Below, in pieces: positions 1 through 5,639 of a stretch of DNA of 5,639 nt. The position numbers and the translations under genes are program-made. The stretch comes from Thermodesulfobacteriota bacterium (GTDB lineage Bacteria; Desulfobacterota_D; UBA1144; Nemesobacterales; UBA2774). The stretch covers positions 1-5,639 of the forward strand of contig JBCCIH010000163.1 in the NCBI GenBank assembly GCA_039028315.1, given 5' to 3'. Below the pieces are notes generated by a model, which saw only the letters and a list, made by a program, of their open reading frames with translations, was not told where the DNA came from and made no database searches. Every line of letters starts with the position of its first letter. Position 1 is the first letter of the stretch.

Positions 1-174
1 AAGGGGTCTGTCCAAGTTTGGGTTACGCTTATTGACAGTACCACAGGAGAGGTTTTGGCAGATGTCGGCATAGACGGCAGAGCCAAGGGGCCAGGTACTG
101 GGAGAAGTAAGTACACGAGGGTGGTTGACGAGATAGTCAACATAGTAGAAGAAGTAAATAGTGGGCAGTCATAA
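1..174 (+). CDS. C-terminal fragment of a putative DUF4410/DUF3313-like lipoprotein
   Basis: The frame is open from the first base to a TAA at 172-174, giving the last 57 residues of a protein whose start lies outside the window. The visible part runs VQVWVTLIDSTTGEVLADV, then a glycine- and basic-rich turn (GRAKGPGTGRSK), then an amphipathic helix (VVDEIVNIVEEV). A beta strand ending in 'hxDSxTGEVLA' and followed by a C-terminal helix is the pattern I associate with small Gram-negative envelope lipoproteins of the DUF4410 or DUF3313 type. The lipobox that would confirm this is not in the window. Codon use is like that of the neighbours. It could be part of the transcription unit ahead of yacL, but the 210-base gap argues for separate transcription. 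The coding call is solid; the family call is tentative. Confidence 0.6.
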   Translation, partial: KGSVQVWVTLIDSTTGEVLADVGIDGRAKGPGTGRSKYTRVVDEIVNIVEEVNSGQS

Positions 175-238
175 AACACTATATTTAATAAAATACTCTC
201 TGCTGCGCTTGCTGCTCGGTATTGAAAAATAGGCTAAG

Positions 239-259
239 TTAACCCTTAATAAGGGCTAA
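239..259. repeat. Small imperfect inverted repeat (hairpin)
   Basis: CCCTT (243-247) pairs with AAGGG (251-255) across a 3-base AAT loop. Beyond one A/C mismatch, TTA (239-241) pairs with TAA (257-259). It lies 65 bases after the stop of the preceding gene. No T-run follows on the plus strand, so it is not a typical intrinsic terminator. It could be a weak terminator, an RNA processing site or chance. Confidence 0.3.
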
Positions 260-372
260 GGTGCAAATAACATACATACTCAAAACTTAAGAGCACCGTA
301 AATAACTTGTTTTACATACTTATTTCTAATACTTAGTTCTATTTTACTTCCAAGCAAGCTTAGGCGGGGATC

Positions 373-379
373 GAGGTGA
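373..379 (+). promoter_or_regulatory. Strong Shine-Dalgarno sequence deciding the yacL start
   Basis: GAGGTGA matches the anti-Shine-Dalgarno complement over 7 bases and sits 5 bases before the ATG at 385. The in-frame GTG at 376, which gives a longer reading, lies inside this motif. The ATG is therefore the better start, although a weaker purine run (GGCGGGGA, 363-370) could serve the GTG. No other gene in the window has a comparably good site. Confidence 0.7.
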
Positions 380-384
380 GCGAA

Positions 385-1392
385 ATGAAGCTTAAGATTC
401 TATTTTTTATACTAGCTGCACTTGCCGGATTTGGAATATCATATCCAAATTTCGAAATACCAATATCTGTTGGTATTGGAATCCTGCTAGGTGTAGTTAC
501 AGTAGGAATTGTCTGGGGTTCAGAGTTTATAATGAAATCCTTCAGCCCAAAGGCCATATTGGGGGGCGCTTTAGGAATGGGAGCAGCAGCGCTGTCATTT
601 TTTGCATTAACCCAGGTTTTGGGAATGCTTTCTATACCAGAAACTTATTTACCGTATCTATCAGTTGCATTCTTTCTCCTCTTGTTTCATATTGGAATTA
701 ACCTTGGTGTTAATAAAGGAAGGGAGGTAGAAGAGGCCGGCAGAAGATATTCTTCTAAAGGCGGCGAACCTAAAATACTAGACACAAGTGTTATCATTGA
801 CGGCAGAATTGCAGATGTAGCAGAGGCCGGGTTTATAACGGGACAGTTAATTGTGCCCAAATTTATTATAAAAGAGCTTCAGCACATAGCCGACTCTTCT
901 GAGCCAATTAAACGTGTTAGAGGAAGGCGAGGTCTTGACGTGCTTAAGAGGATGCAGAAAGACATTCCAAATGTATCCATAAAAATTAGCAGTCAGGACT
1001 TTCCGGGCGTTAAAGAGGCGGATTTAAAACTAGTTGAGCTTGGGGCCAAAATAAAAGGCCTTATCATCACGAATGATTACAACCTTAATAAAGTTGCGGG
1101 GCTCCAGAATGTTAAAGTGCTAAATTTAAATCAGCTCTCAAATGCGCTTAAGCCTGTTGTGCTTCCCGGTGAAACTATGAACATTCATGTGGTTAAAGAA
1201 GGTAAAGAGGACAACCAGGGCGTAGGCTATCTAGAAGACGGCACAATGGTTGTGGTTGATGACGCCAAGAGACACCTTGGGAACAAGATAGATGTCTCAG
1301 TAACAAGTGTGCTGCAGACACCGACAGGAAGAATGATATTCTCAAAAGTGAAAGAAGATAACAAGCGCATGGCTTCAAATTATCATGGCTAA
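385..1392 (+). CDS. yacL: Membrane-anchored PIN-TRAM domain protein, YacL family (putative RNase)
   Basis: The protein is 335 residues, slightly shorter than the usual YacL length. Four hydrophobic segments span about residues 5-20, 27-45, 57-81 and 88-110, as in YacL proteins, placing the rest on the cytoplasmic side. The PIN domain (about 130-250) opens with ILDTSVIIDGRIAD. It retains the four acidic metal-ligand positions expected of a PIN nuclease: D133 (LDTS), E164 (KEL), D213 (KEADLK) and D231 (TNDYN). A TRAM domain, a predicted RNA-binding beta barrel, follows at about 260-322 (LPGETMNIHVVKEG, then GVGYLEDGTMVVVDD). The likely role is metal-dependent RNA cleavage at the membrane, but substrates of this family are poorly known and this role is inferred. 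The start is taken at ATG 385 because of the Shine-Dalgarno sequence at 373-379; a GTG at 376 would add three residues. The gene overlaps ispD by 8 bases, which suggests co-expression. The family is confident, the activity is not. Confidence 0.92.
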   Translation: MKLKILFFILAALAGFGISYPNFEIPISVGIGILLGVVTVGIVWGSEFIMKSFSPKAILGGALGMGAAALSFFALTQVLGMLSIPETYLPYLSVAFFLLLFHIGINLGVNKGREVEEAGRRYSSKGGEPKILDTSVIIDGRIADVAEAGFITGQLIVPKFIIKELQHIADSSEPIKRVRGRRGLDVLKRMQKDIPNVSIKISSQDFPGVKEADLKLVELGAKIKGLIITNDYNLNKVAGLQNVKVLNLNQLSNALKPVVLPGETMNIHVVKEGKEDNQGVGYLEDGTMVVVDDAKRHLGNKIDVSVTSVLQTPTGRMIFSKVKEDNKRMASNYHG

Positions 1393-2107
1393 TATAAAAG
1401 CTTCTGCCATCATTACTGCTGGCGGAGCAGGAACAAGATTCGCATCTAAGGGGGCTCCAAAACAGTTTGCAGCCCTCTTGGATAAGCCGATATTAGTGTA
1501 TTCAACCCAGAGTTTTCAAAGCTCAGATCATATCTCAGAGATAGTTTTAGTAGTTCCAAAGGGATGGGAAGAGCATACACAAAAGGAGATTGTAGAAAGA
1601 TACAATCTCTCTAAAGTATCTAACATTGTAGCTGGCGGCGCTCAGAGACAAGACTCTGTTCAAAGAGGTCTTAAGTCAATCACATCAAATCCAGATATAG
1701 TAGCGGTGCACGACGGGGTTAGACCCTTTGTAACTACAAAGCTTATTGAGGAAGTATTATCTGAAGCAAGCCGTTTTGGAGGCGCCATAGCTGCGGCACC
1801 ATCGATAGATACTATAAAACAATCCGGCACTGATGATCTTATTTCAACAACTTTACCAAGAGAGAAAATATGGCTTGCTCAAACTCCACAAGCTTTTAAA
1901 TATGATATTTTAGTTAAAGCATATGAAAAAGCGGCACAAGATGAATATATAGGAACTGACGAGTCTATATTGGTGGAAAGAATCGGAAAACAAGTAGCAC
2001 TTGTAAGCGCATCTAAATATAATATAAAAATAACAACTCCTAATGATATAAAACTAGGGGAATTTATATTAAAATCAAAGATTTTCGAGAACAAGCAAGA
2101 ACTATGA
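1385..2107 (+). CDS. ispD: 2-C-methyl-D-erythritol 4-phosphate cytidylyltransferase (IspD)
   Basis: IspD condenses MEP with CTP to give CDP-ME and pyrophosphate, the third step of the cytosolic MEP isoprenoid pathway. The 240 residues match the family length (about 230-240). The N-terminal nucleotide-binding loop ITAGGAGTRF, followed by GAPKQF, carries the expected catalytic pair R18 and K26. AGGAQRQDSV (83-92) is the second CTP-contacting motif. VHDGVRPF (108-115) supplies the metal-binding aspartate D110. The segment LPREKIWLAQTPQAF (157-171) has the conserved TPQ signature. YIGTDES (188-194) and NIKITTPND (213-221, with K215) are the MEP-binding region. All key positions are present, so the enzyme should be active. 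Its ATG lies inside the last codons of yacL in another frame and lacks a clear Shine-Dalgarno sequence, so translation probably depends on coupling to yacL. The TGA stop overlaps the ispF ATG as ATGA. Confidence 0.97.
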   Translation: MANIKASAIITAGGAGTRFASKGAPKQFAALLDKPILVYSTQSFQSSDHISEIVLVVPKGWEEHTQKEIVERYNLSKVSNIVAGGAQRQDSVQRGLKSITSNPDIVAVHDGVRPFVTTKLIEEVLSEASRFGGAIAAAPSIDTIKQSGTDDLISTTLPREKIWLAQTPQAFKYDILVKAYEKAAQDEYIGTDESILVERIGKQVALVSASKYNIKITTPNDIKLGEFILKSKIFENKQEL

Positions 2108-2580
2108 TTAAGATAGGGTATGGTTTTGACGCACATAGGTTTTCTAATGACACAAAGCTCATTATAGGAGGAGTCCATATTCCCTTTGAGCTTGGGCTAT
2201 CAGGACACTCAGACGCCGATGTTCTGAGCCATGCAATTTGCGACGCTCTTCTAGGAGCGATCGGAGAGGGAGATATAGGAAGTCACTTCCCAGATTCAGA
2301 TCCCAAATATAAAGGCATGTCCAGTCTATTTTTTCTAAACGAAACTATGAAGCTGCTTAATCAAAAAGGATTTCATATAGAAAATTTAGATAGTGTAGTT
2401 GTATGCGAGAAGCCAAAAATATCTCCTCATATTGAAGAAATAAAAAAATCCTTATCCCAAGTACTGAAAATTACCCCTGATTTAGTAGGCGTGAAAGCCA
2501 CCACAACAGAGAAAATGGGCTTTACAGGCCGTGGTGAAGGAATTGCCGCCCACTGCGTTGTTCTGATCAAAACCGTTTAG
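2104..2580 (+). CDS. ispF: 2-C-methyl-D-erythritol 2,4-cyclodiphosphate synthase (IspF)
   Basis: IspF cyclises CDP-ME 2-phosphate to MEcPP with release of CMP, the fifth step of the MEP pathway; the family works as a homotrimer. The 158 residues are the normal length. The divalent-metal ligands are D9 and H11 in GYGFDAHRF and H43 in the segment SGHSDADVLSHAICDALLGA (33-52). HFPDSDPKYKG (61-71) forms part of the substrate loop. The C-terminal signature ATTTEKMGFTGRGEGIAAH (132-150) contains the conserved T133 and E136. No key residue is missing. The gene starts within the stop of ispD (ATGA) with no evident Shine-Dalgarno sequence of its own, consistent with translational coupling. IspD and IspF are separate genes here, not the IspDF fusion known in some other bacteria. 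IspE, the enzyme acting between them, is not in the window. Confidence 0.97.
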   Translation: MIKIGYGFDAHRFSNDTKLIIGGVHIPFELGLSGHSDADVLSHAICDALLGAIGEGDIGSHFPDSDPKYKGMSSLFFLNETMKLLNQKGFHIENLDSVVVCEKPKISPHIEEIKKSLSQVLKITPDLVGVKATTTEKMGFTGRGEGIAAHCVVLIKTV

Positions 2581-2651
2581 CCACCTACTCATATATTTCC
2601 AAACTACTAAAATATTGCTTGCAAGATACAAACACCCTCGTTAAATAACTT

Positions 2652-2680
2652 TTTATTAAACTTCATATTTCATCTATAAT
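2652..2680 (+). promoter_or_regulatory. Predicted sigma-70-type promoter for comEC
   Basis: A perfect TATAAT -10 box lies at 2675-2680. The -35 region is weak: TTTATT at 2652-2657 with a 17-base spacer, in an AT-rich stretch. Transcription would start near 2687, giving an untranslated leader of about 25 bases to the ATG at 2712. The element sits in the only sizeable gap between ispF and comEC, which fits a new transcription unit. In such AT-rich DNA a chance match to the -10 box is possible. Confidence 0.55.
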
Positions 2681-2711
2681 AAAAATTCAAGTCCAATTGC
2701 AGCAAAGAAAT

Positions 2712-5003
2712 ATGAAAGAGATCGGGCAGAAATCATACAGGCTTTTCTATACTCATAAAATTGTGCTCATATTAGTGAGTTTTATTATTGGGATTTTACT
2801 AAATGAACACACAGAGAGTCCTTGGATACTTGCCGCCATAACTGCAAGTATTGCAATTTTGTTAACAATCATTGCAAGAAATTATAGTTTTTTACTATTT
2901 CTGCCGCTAGGCCTGATATTCGCTGTAAACTCACAGCAGATATATCCGGACAACGTTCTAAACTATGCTGGTAAGAAAATAGATATTGAGGGCACGCTGT
3001 ATAGATCCCCCGAAAGAACTCAAGATGGCTCGAGAATATATCTTCAAAGCTATTATGTAATAAACAATGGTACAAAACAGAAAGTGAGCGGAAATGTGAT
3101 GATTTATGCACTAGAAAACATAGAGCTTTCATATGGCGAAAGGGTGCGCCTAATAAATGTGAAACTTAGCCCTTTTGAGAATTACAATAACCCGGGCGGC
3201 TTTGATCTAAAAAAATTCTATGAGAGGCAATACATATTTGCATCCGGGTTTATTCAGAATAAAGATCAAATCATATCATTTGGTCTTTCTGACTCCTTTA
3301 GCAAGACGATGAATTACATAGATAAACTAAGGATTCGATATGGAAATTTTGTCAGAGAGAAGTTTAAGTCACCTCAGAGTGAGATATTGAATGCGATCTC
3401 TATCGGTGAGAAAAGAGGACTGCCTCAACAGATAAGAACGGAGTTCTCTAGAGCTGGAGTTGCCCATATTTTTGCGATATCTGGGCTTCATGTCGGCGCT
3501 GTTGCACTCGCATTTTTTTTCTTAATCAAATGGCTTTTAAAACGCTCAGAGTATTTGATGCTTAAGTTCCAGGTTCCCAGACTGGCAGCCGCAATCACAA
3601 TTGTGCCCGTTTTCCTTTATTCCGCAGTGGCTGGTTTTTCAACATCTACACTAAGAGCTTTTATTATGATCTCGCTCTATCTTATTTCAATTGTAATTGG
3701 AAAAGAGGAGCACCGAATAAATACCCTATGCGCTGCGGCATTTATAATACTTGTCTGGCATCCATGGTCGTTGTTTGAGCTCTCGTTCCAACTCTCATTC
3801 TCGGCGGTATTCGCAATTTTAATTGCACATAAGTTCTACCCATTTAAATTTGTTACTATTGAAGACAAGATATACAGTTTGCTTAAAACAACCATAGCTG
3901 CTGCGCTTATTACTTTTCCATTAGTCGCTAATTCATTTGGAATAATGAGCCTTGTTTCCATACCAGCAAACCTAACACTAGTGCCGATTGTAGAATTTAT
4001 AGTAGTCCCGATTAGCCTTCTATCATTTGTTGCATTTTTAATCTCGCCATATATTGCAGAGCCCCTTATGTCACTGAATTTGTTTTTTATTGATATGCTG
4101 ATTTTTGGAGTAGAGCTGTTTTTAAAAATTCCATATTCCTCGCTGACCGTGCCGCCCATGAACACCGTAAGCTGGATAGTATTCGTTATACTGGCAGTAA
4201 GCCTTGTCGCTAATTCTCTATATCCGAAGATTAAATATATTCTGCCAATCTTAGTGCTGGGGTTCATAGCATCTATTATTTATCCAATCTCCACTAAATC
4301 TATAAATGATGAATTAGTTGTTAGCTTTATAGATGCAGGTGAGAGCAGAAGCTCGGTATTGATAGAGCAAGCCGAGGGTAGAAATATTCTAATAAACGGA
4401 GGCTATACAAGATCTAACCGGGACGGCTACTTAGACAAGACTGTGGTAACAAAATATCTATTGAACCGTGGTATCAGGCAGATCGATCTATTTATACTTA
4501 ACTCATTGGACAAAGACCATCTAAATGGTGCGGTGCACATTACAGATAAATTTGATGTATCAACAATAGTTACAAACGGCGATAAGCTAATCGGAGAGCT
4601 GTGGGAAAAAATATATGAAAAAAACATAGAGTGGGCTAGCTTATCAGATATCGGTGATCAAATCTCAATCGATAATCTCAAGATAGACATTCTAAGACCA
4701 GCGCAAAACTATATATCAGAAGATTCATCAATGCCCTATCCAATAGCATTTAGAGTCAATTATGGAGATACAAGTTTACTTATGGGAGAATCTCTCAATA
4801 AAGAGTCGGTACAAAGAGACTTGATGAAATATCATGGTGACAAAATAGATGCCACAGTTCTGTATCTGGTTAAAATTTCTGATAATGAGACATCCTACGA
4901 ATTCATTAACTCAGTTTCTCCTGAGTTTTTGATTGTCGGCAACAATGAAAAGGGCAATGTGGTACTTACTAGTGACGGCATTGATGTAGAGTTTGAGGAC
5001 TAA
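2712..5003 (+). CDS. comEC: ComEC/Rec2 family DNA internalisation channel with degenerate MBL-like domain
   Basis: ComEC forms the inner-membrane channel that brings single-stranded DNA into the cytoplasm during natural transformation. The 763 residues match full-length family members. About three membrane segments (17-75) precede a DUF4131-type OB-fold domain (78-190, with NPGGFD at 160-165). The Competence domain follows (about 220-530), with many membrane helices and the hallmarks AGVAHIFAISGLHVGA (248-263), GFSTSTLRAFIM (308-319) and FELSFQLSFSAV (355-366). The C-terminal part (536-763) aligns in layout with the MBL-like domain, but its motifs are eroded. FIDAGES replaces FLDVGQG, INGG replaces IDGG, NSLDKDH replaces SHxDxDH, MGES replaces TGD, and no HHGS is present. 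ATG 2712 is preferred over TTG 2697, which lies about 10 bases after the predicted transcription start and has no Shine-Dalgarno sequence; the ATG has only a weak AAAGA. The channel call is secure; nuclease activity is doubtful. Confidence 0.94.
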   Translation: MKEIGQKSYRLFYTHKIVLILVSFIIGILLNEHTESPWILAAITASIAILLTIIARNYSFLLFLPLGLIFAVNSQQIYPDNVLNYAGKKIDIEGTLYRSPERTQDGSRIYLQSYYVINNGTKQKVSGNVMIYALENIELSYGERVRLINVKLSPFENYNNPGGFDLKKFYERQYIFASGFIQNKDQIISFGLSDSFSKTMNYIDKLRIRYGNFVREKFKSPQSEILNAISIGEKRGLPQQIRTEFSRAGVAHIFAISGLHVGAVALAFFFLIKWLLKRSEYLMLKFQVPRLAAAITIVPVFLYSAVAGFSTSTLRAFIMISLYLISIVIGKEEHRINTLCAAAFIILVWHPWSLFELSFQLSFSAVFAILIAHKFYPFKFVTIEDKIYSLLKTTIAAALITFPLVANSFGIMSLVSIPANLTLVPIVEFIVVPISLLSFVAFLISPYIAEPLMSLNLFFIDMLIFGVELFLKIPYSSLTVPPMNTVSWIVFVILAVSLVANSLYPKIKYILPILVLGFIASIIYPISTKSINDELVVSFIDAGESRSSVLIEQAEGRNILINGGYTRSNRDGYLDKTVVTKYLLNRGIRQIDLFILNSLDKDHLNGAVHITDKFDVSTIVTNGDKLIGELWEKIYEKNIEWASLSDIGDQISIDNLKIDILRPAQNYISEDSSMPYPIAFRVNYGDTSLLMGESLNKESVQRDLMKYHGDKIDATVLYLVKISDNETSYEFINSVSPEFLIVGNNEKGNVVLTSDGIDVEFED

Positions 5004-5043
5004 AGATGAAAGTAATTTAGTTTTTGATTAAACTTATATTCCT

Positions 5044-5508
5044 ATGAAATATCTTATCCCAATGGTCATTATTGTTGCTCTCGTATTTTATTTCTTCATG
5101 CCTGCAAGCGAAGAAAAAGACGCTTCTTTAGAAATAGAGCTTTTGCTTAACAATCTTACAAAATCAGGGCAAAGAAAAGACATTGAAGTTGTAATGGAGT
5201 ACTTTTCTCCTGATTACTCAGACTCATCTGATAGAACCTATATGTCGGTCAAAGAGATTATAGAGAAATCATTTGAGAGGTTTGACTCAATTAATGCAGG
5301 TTTTTCAAACTTAATCGTCTCAACAATAAAAGATGAAAATGGAGATGATAAGACTCTTGCCAATGTTGATGTCTGGGTGAGCGGTAATAGAGACGGTACT
5401 ACTTTCAAGCTAATCGGCACAAAGGATGATCCTAAGAATATTAATATTGGCTTTCAAAGCATAATGTTTGGCGGGTGGAAGATAAAAAGCGTTGAAGACC
5501 TTCAATAA
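5044..5508 (+). CDS. Small membrane-anchored protein, possibly NTF2-like fold
   Basis: The protein has 154 residues. One hydrophobic segment (about 3-20, ending FYFFMPAS) follows MKY, with no cysteine lipobox, so it reads as an uncleaved anchor or a signal peptide with the rest outside the cytoplasm. The soluble part begins with helices (LEIELLLNNLTKSG, then DIEVVMEYFSPDYSD), passes MSVKEIIEKSFERFDSIN, and continues as strands (ANVDVWVSGNR, then FGGWKIKSVEDL). A helix-rich start that counts 'steps' of a short loop (xxDIexVMexfSPDY), followed by a curved sheet, recalls SnoaL/NTF2-like proteins, but I do not recognise a named family. It lies 40 bases after comEC on the same strand and is probably co-transcribed. 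No Shine-Dalgarno sequence precedes the ATG; the next in-frame ATG (5062) is no better and would cut the anchor. Real gene: confident. Function: unknown. Confidence 0.8.
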   Translation: MKYLIPMVIIVALVFYFFMPASEEKDASLEIELLLNNLTKSGQRKDIEVVMEYFSPDYSDSSDRTYMSVKEIIEKSFERFDSINAGFSNLIVSTIKDENGDDKTLANVDVWVSGNRDGTTFKLIGTKDDPKNINIGFQSIMFGGWKIKSVEDLQ

Positions 5509-5515
5509 AGCTCTG

Positions 5516-5639
5516 CTACTCGTCCCCGCCTTCCATCTTGGCATTTATAAAGTCGCTTAAGATTTTAACGTCCGTATTTTTAGCCTCTTCTACCGATCCG
5601 GTGAATACAATCTTTCCGTGATACAAAAATGCAATTCTG
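5516..5639 (-). CDS. C-terminal fragment of an ABC transporter ATP-binding protein, MlaF-like
   Basis: Read on the minus strand, the frame is open from the window edge to a TAG at 5518-5516, giving the last 40 residues of a protein. It begins RIAFLYHGKIVFTGSVEEAK, the familiar segment after the H-loop of ABC ATPases (aDRiaxLxxGkIvxxGtxeE). It continues KILSDFINAKMEG, like the 'V-x-x-F-i-x-G' tail of MlaF/Ttg2A proteins. MlaF energises retrograde phospholipid transport between the outer and inner membranes, which would imply a diderm host. The Walker and signature motifs lie outside the window, so the Mla assignment is an inference; another ABC ATPase subfamily is possible. It converges on the preceding gene with only 7 bases between the two stop codons. 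Confidence 0.72.
   Translation of the reverse strand, partial: RIAFLYHGKIVFTGSVEEAKNTDVKILSDFINAKMEGGDE

Larger units (their letters stand above)
175..384. other. Intergenic region upstream of the yacL-ispD-ispF block
   Basis: This is 210 bases without a convincing gene on either strand. It holds a small hairpin at 239-259, a GGCTAAG motif present twice (232-238 and 254-260), and a distant 5-bp inverted pair GGTGC/GCACC (260-264 and 293-297). The best promoter-like pair is TTGAAA (222-227) with a 17-base spacer to CTTAAT (245-250, 4 of 6 matches to TATAAT), which overlaps the hairpin. A separate TTTACA (311-316) has no good -10 partner. Some promoter for the downstream block is expected here, but none of these elements is strong enough to assign. 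The right end contains the ribosome binding site of yacL. Confidence 0.5.

Noticed and set aside
1879..2178. Open minus-strand frame of 99 codons across the ispD/ispF junction
   Set aside because: Both plus-strand genes have complete catalytic motifs here; the antisense product shows no family signature and no ribosome binding site.
2618..2625. CTTGCAAG palindrome between ispF and comEC as an operator or terminator
   Set aside because: An isolated 8-base palindrome is expected by chance; it has no loop, no T-run and no second copy nearby.
3836..4267. Open minus-strand frame of 143 codons inside comEC
   Set aside because: It is antisense to well-conserved ComEC membrane helices, has a composition lacking recognisable motifs, and is best explained as a shadow of the plus-strand gene.
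4317..5003. Frameshift or truncation in comEC as the cause of the missing MBL motifs
   Set aside because: The reading frame is continuous, the order of eroded motifs is as expected and the spacing is largely normal until the last part, so substitution and a small deletion explain it better than a frameshift.
5035..5040. TATATT as a -10 box for the gene at 5044
   Set aside because: It lies 3 bases before the start codon, so transcription would begin after the ATG, and no suitable -35 is present 17 bases upstream.
5492..5505. TTGAA/TTCAA inverted repeat at the end of the anchored-protein gene as a terminator
   Set aside because: The stem has only 5 AT-rich pairs, lies within coding sequence and is not followed by a T-run on either strand.

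Overview
The window is AT-rich, densely coded bacterial DNA carrying housekeeping genes. I see no mobile element, CRISPR array, tRNA or rRNA. The organism is most likely a diderm (Gram-negative-type) bacterium. The minus-strand gene at the right edge reads as the C-terminus of an Mla-type lipid-transport ATPase, and the fragment at the left edge resembles a small envelope lipoprotein family. A YacL-type PIN-TRAM gene followed by ispD and ispF is, from general knowledge, an arrangement found in several deltaproteobacteria-like and uncultured lineages. I cannot fix the phylum from sequence alone.

Layout, left to right. (1) 1-174: C-terminal end of a plus-strand gene, probably a DUF4410/DUF3313-like lipoprotein. 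(2) 175-384: a 210-base gap with a small imperfect hairpin and only weak promoter-like elements. It ends in a strong Shine-Dalgarno sequence. (3) 385-2580: a tightly coupled three-gene block made of a membrane-anchored PIN-TRAM protein (YacL family), ispD and ispF, overlapping by 8 and 4 bases. IspD and IspF catalyse two non-consecutive steps of the MEP isoprenoid pathway. (4) 2581-2711: an intergenic stretch with a perfect TATAAT -10 box that probably drives the next gene. (5) 2712-5003: a full-length ComEC/Rec2 DNA-uptake channel gene. Its C-terminal metallo-beta-lactamase-like domain has lost most of its metal-binding motifs. (6) 5044-5508: a small membrane-anchored protein with an NTF2-like appearance, 40 bases downstream. 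(7) 5516-5639: the convergent C-terminal end of an ABC transporter ATPase resembling MlaF, 7 bases away.

The yacL-ispD-ispF block looks like one transcription and translation unit. comEC and the small downstream gene probably form a second unit. The observation most worth following is the catalytically eroded but still open-framed MBL domain of ComEC. I found no evidence of an undescribed multi-gene system.
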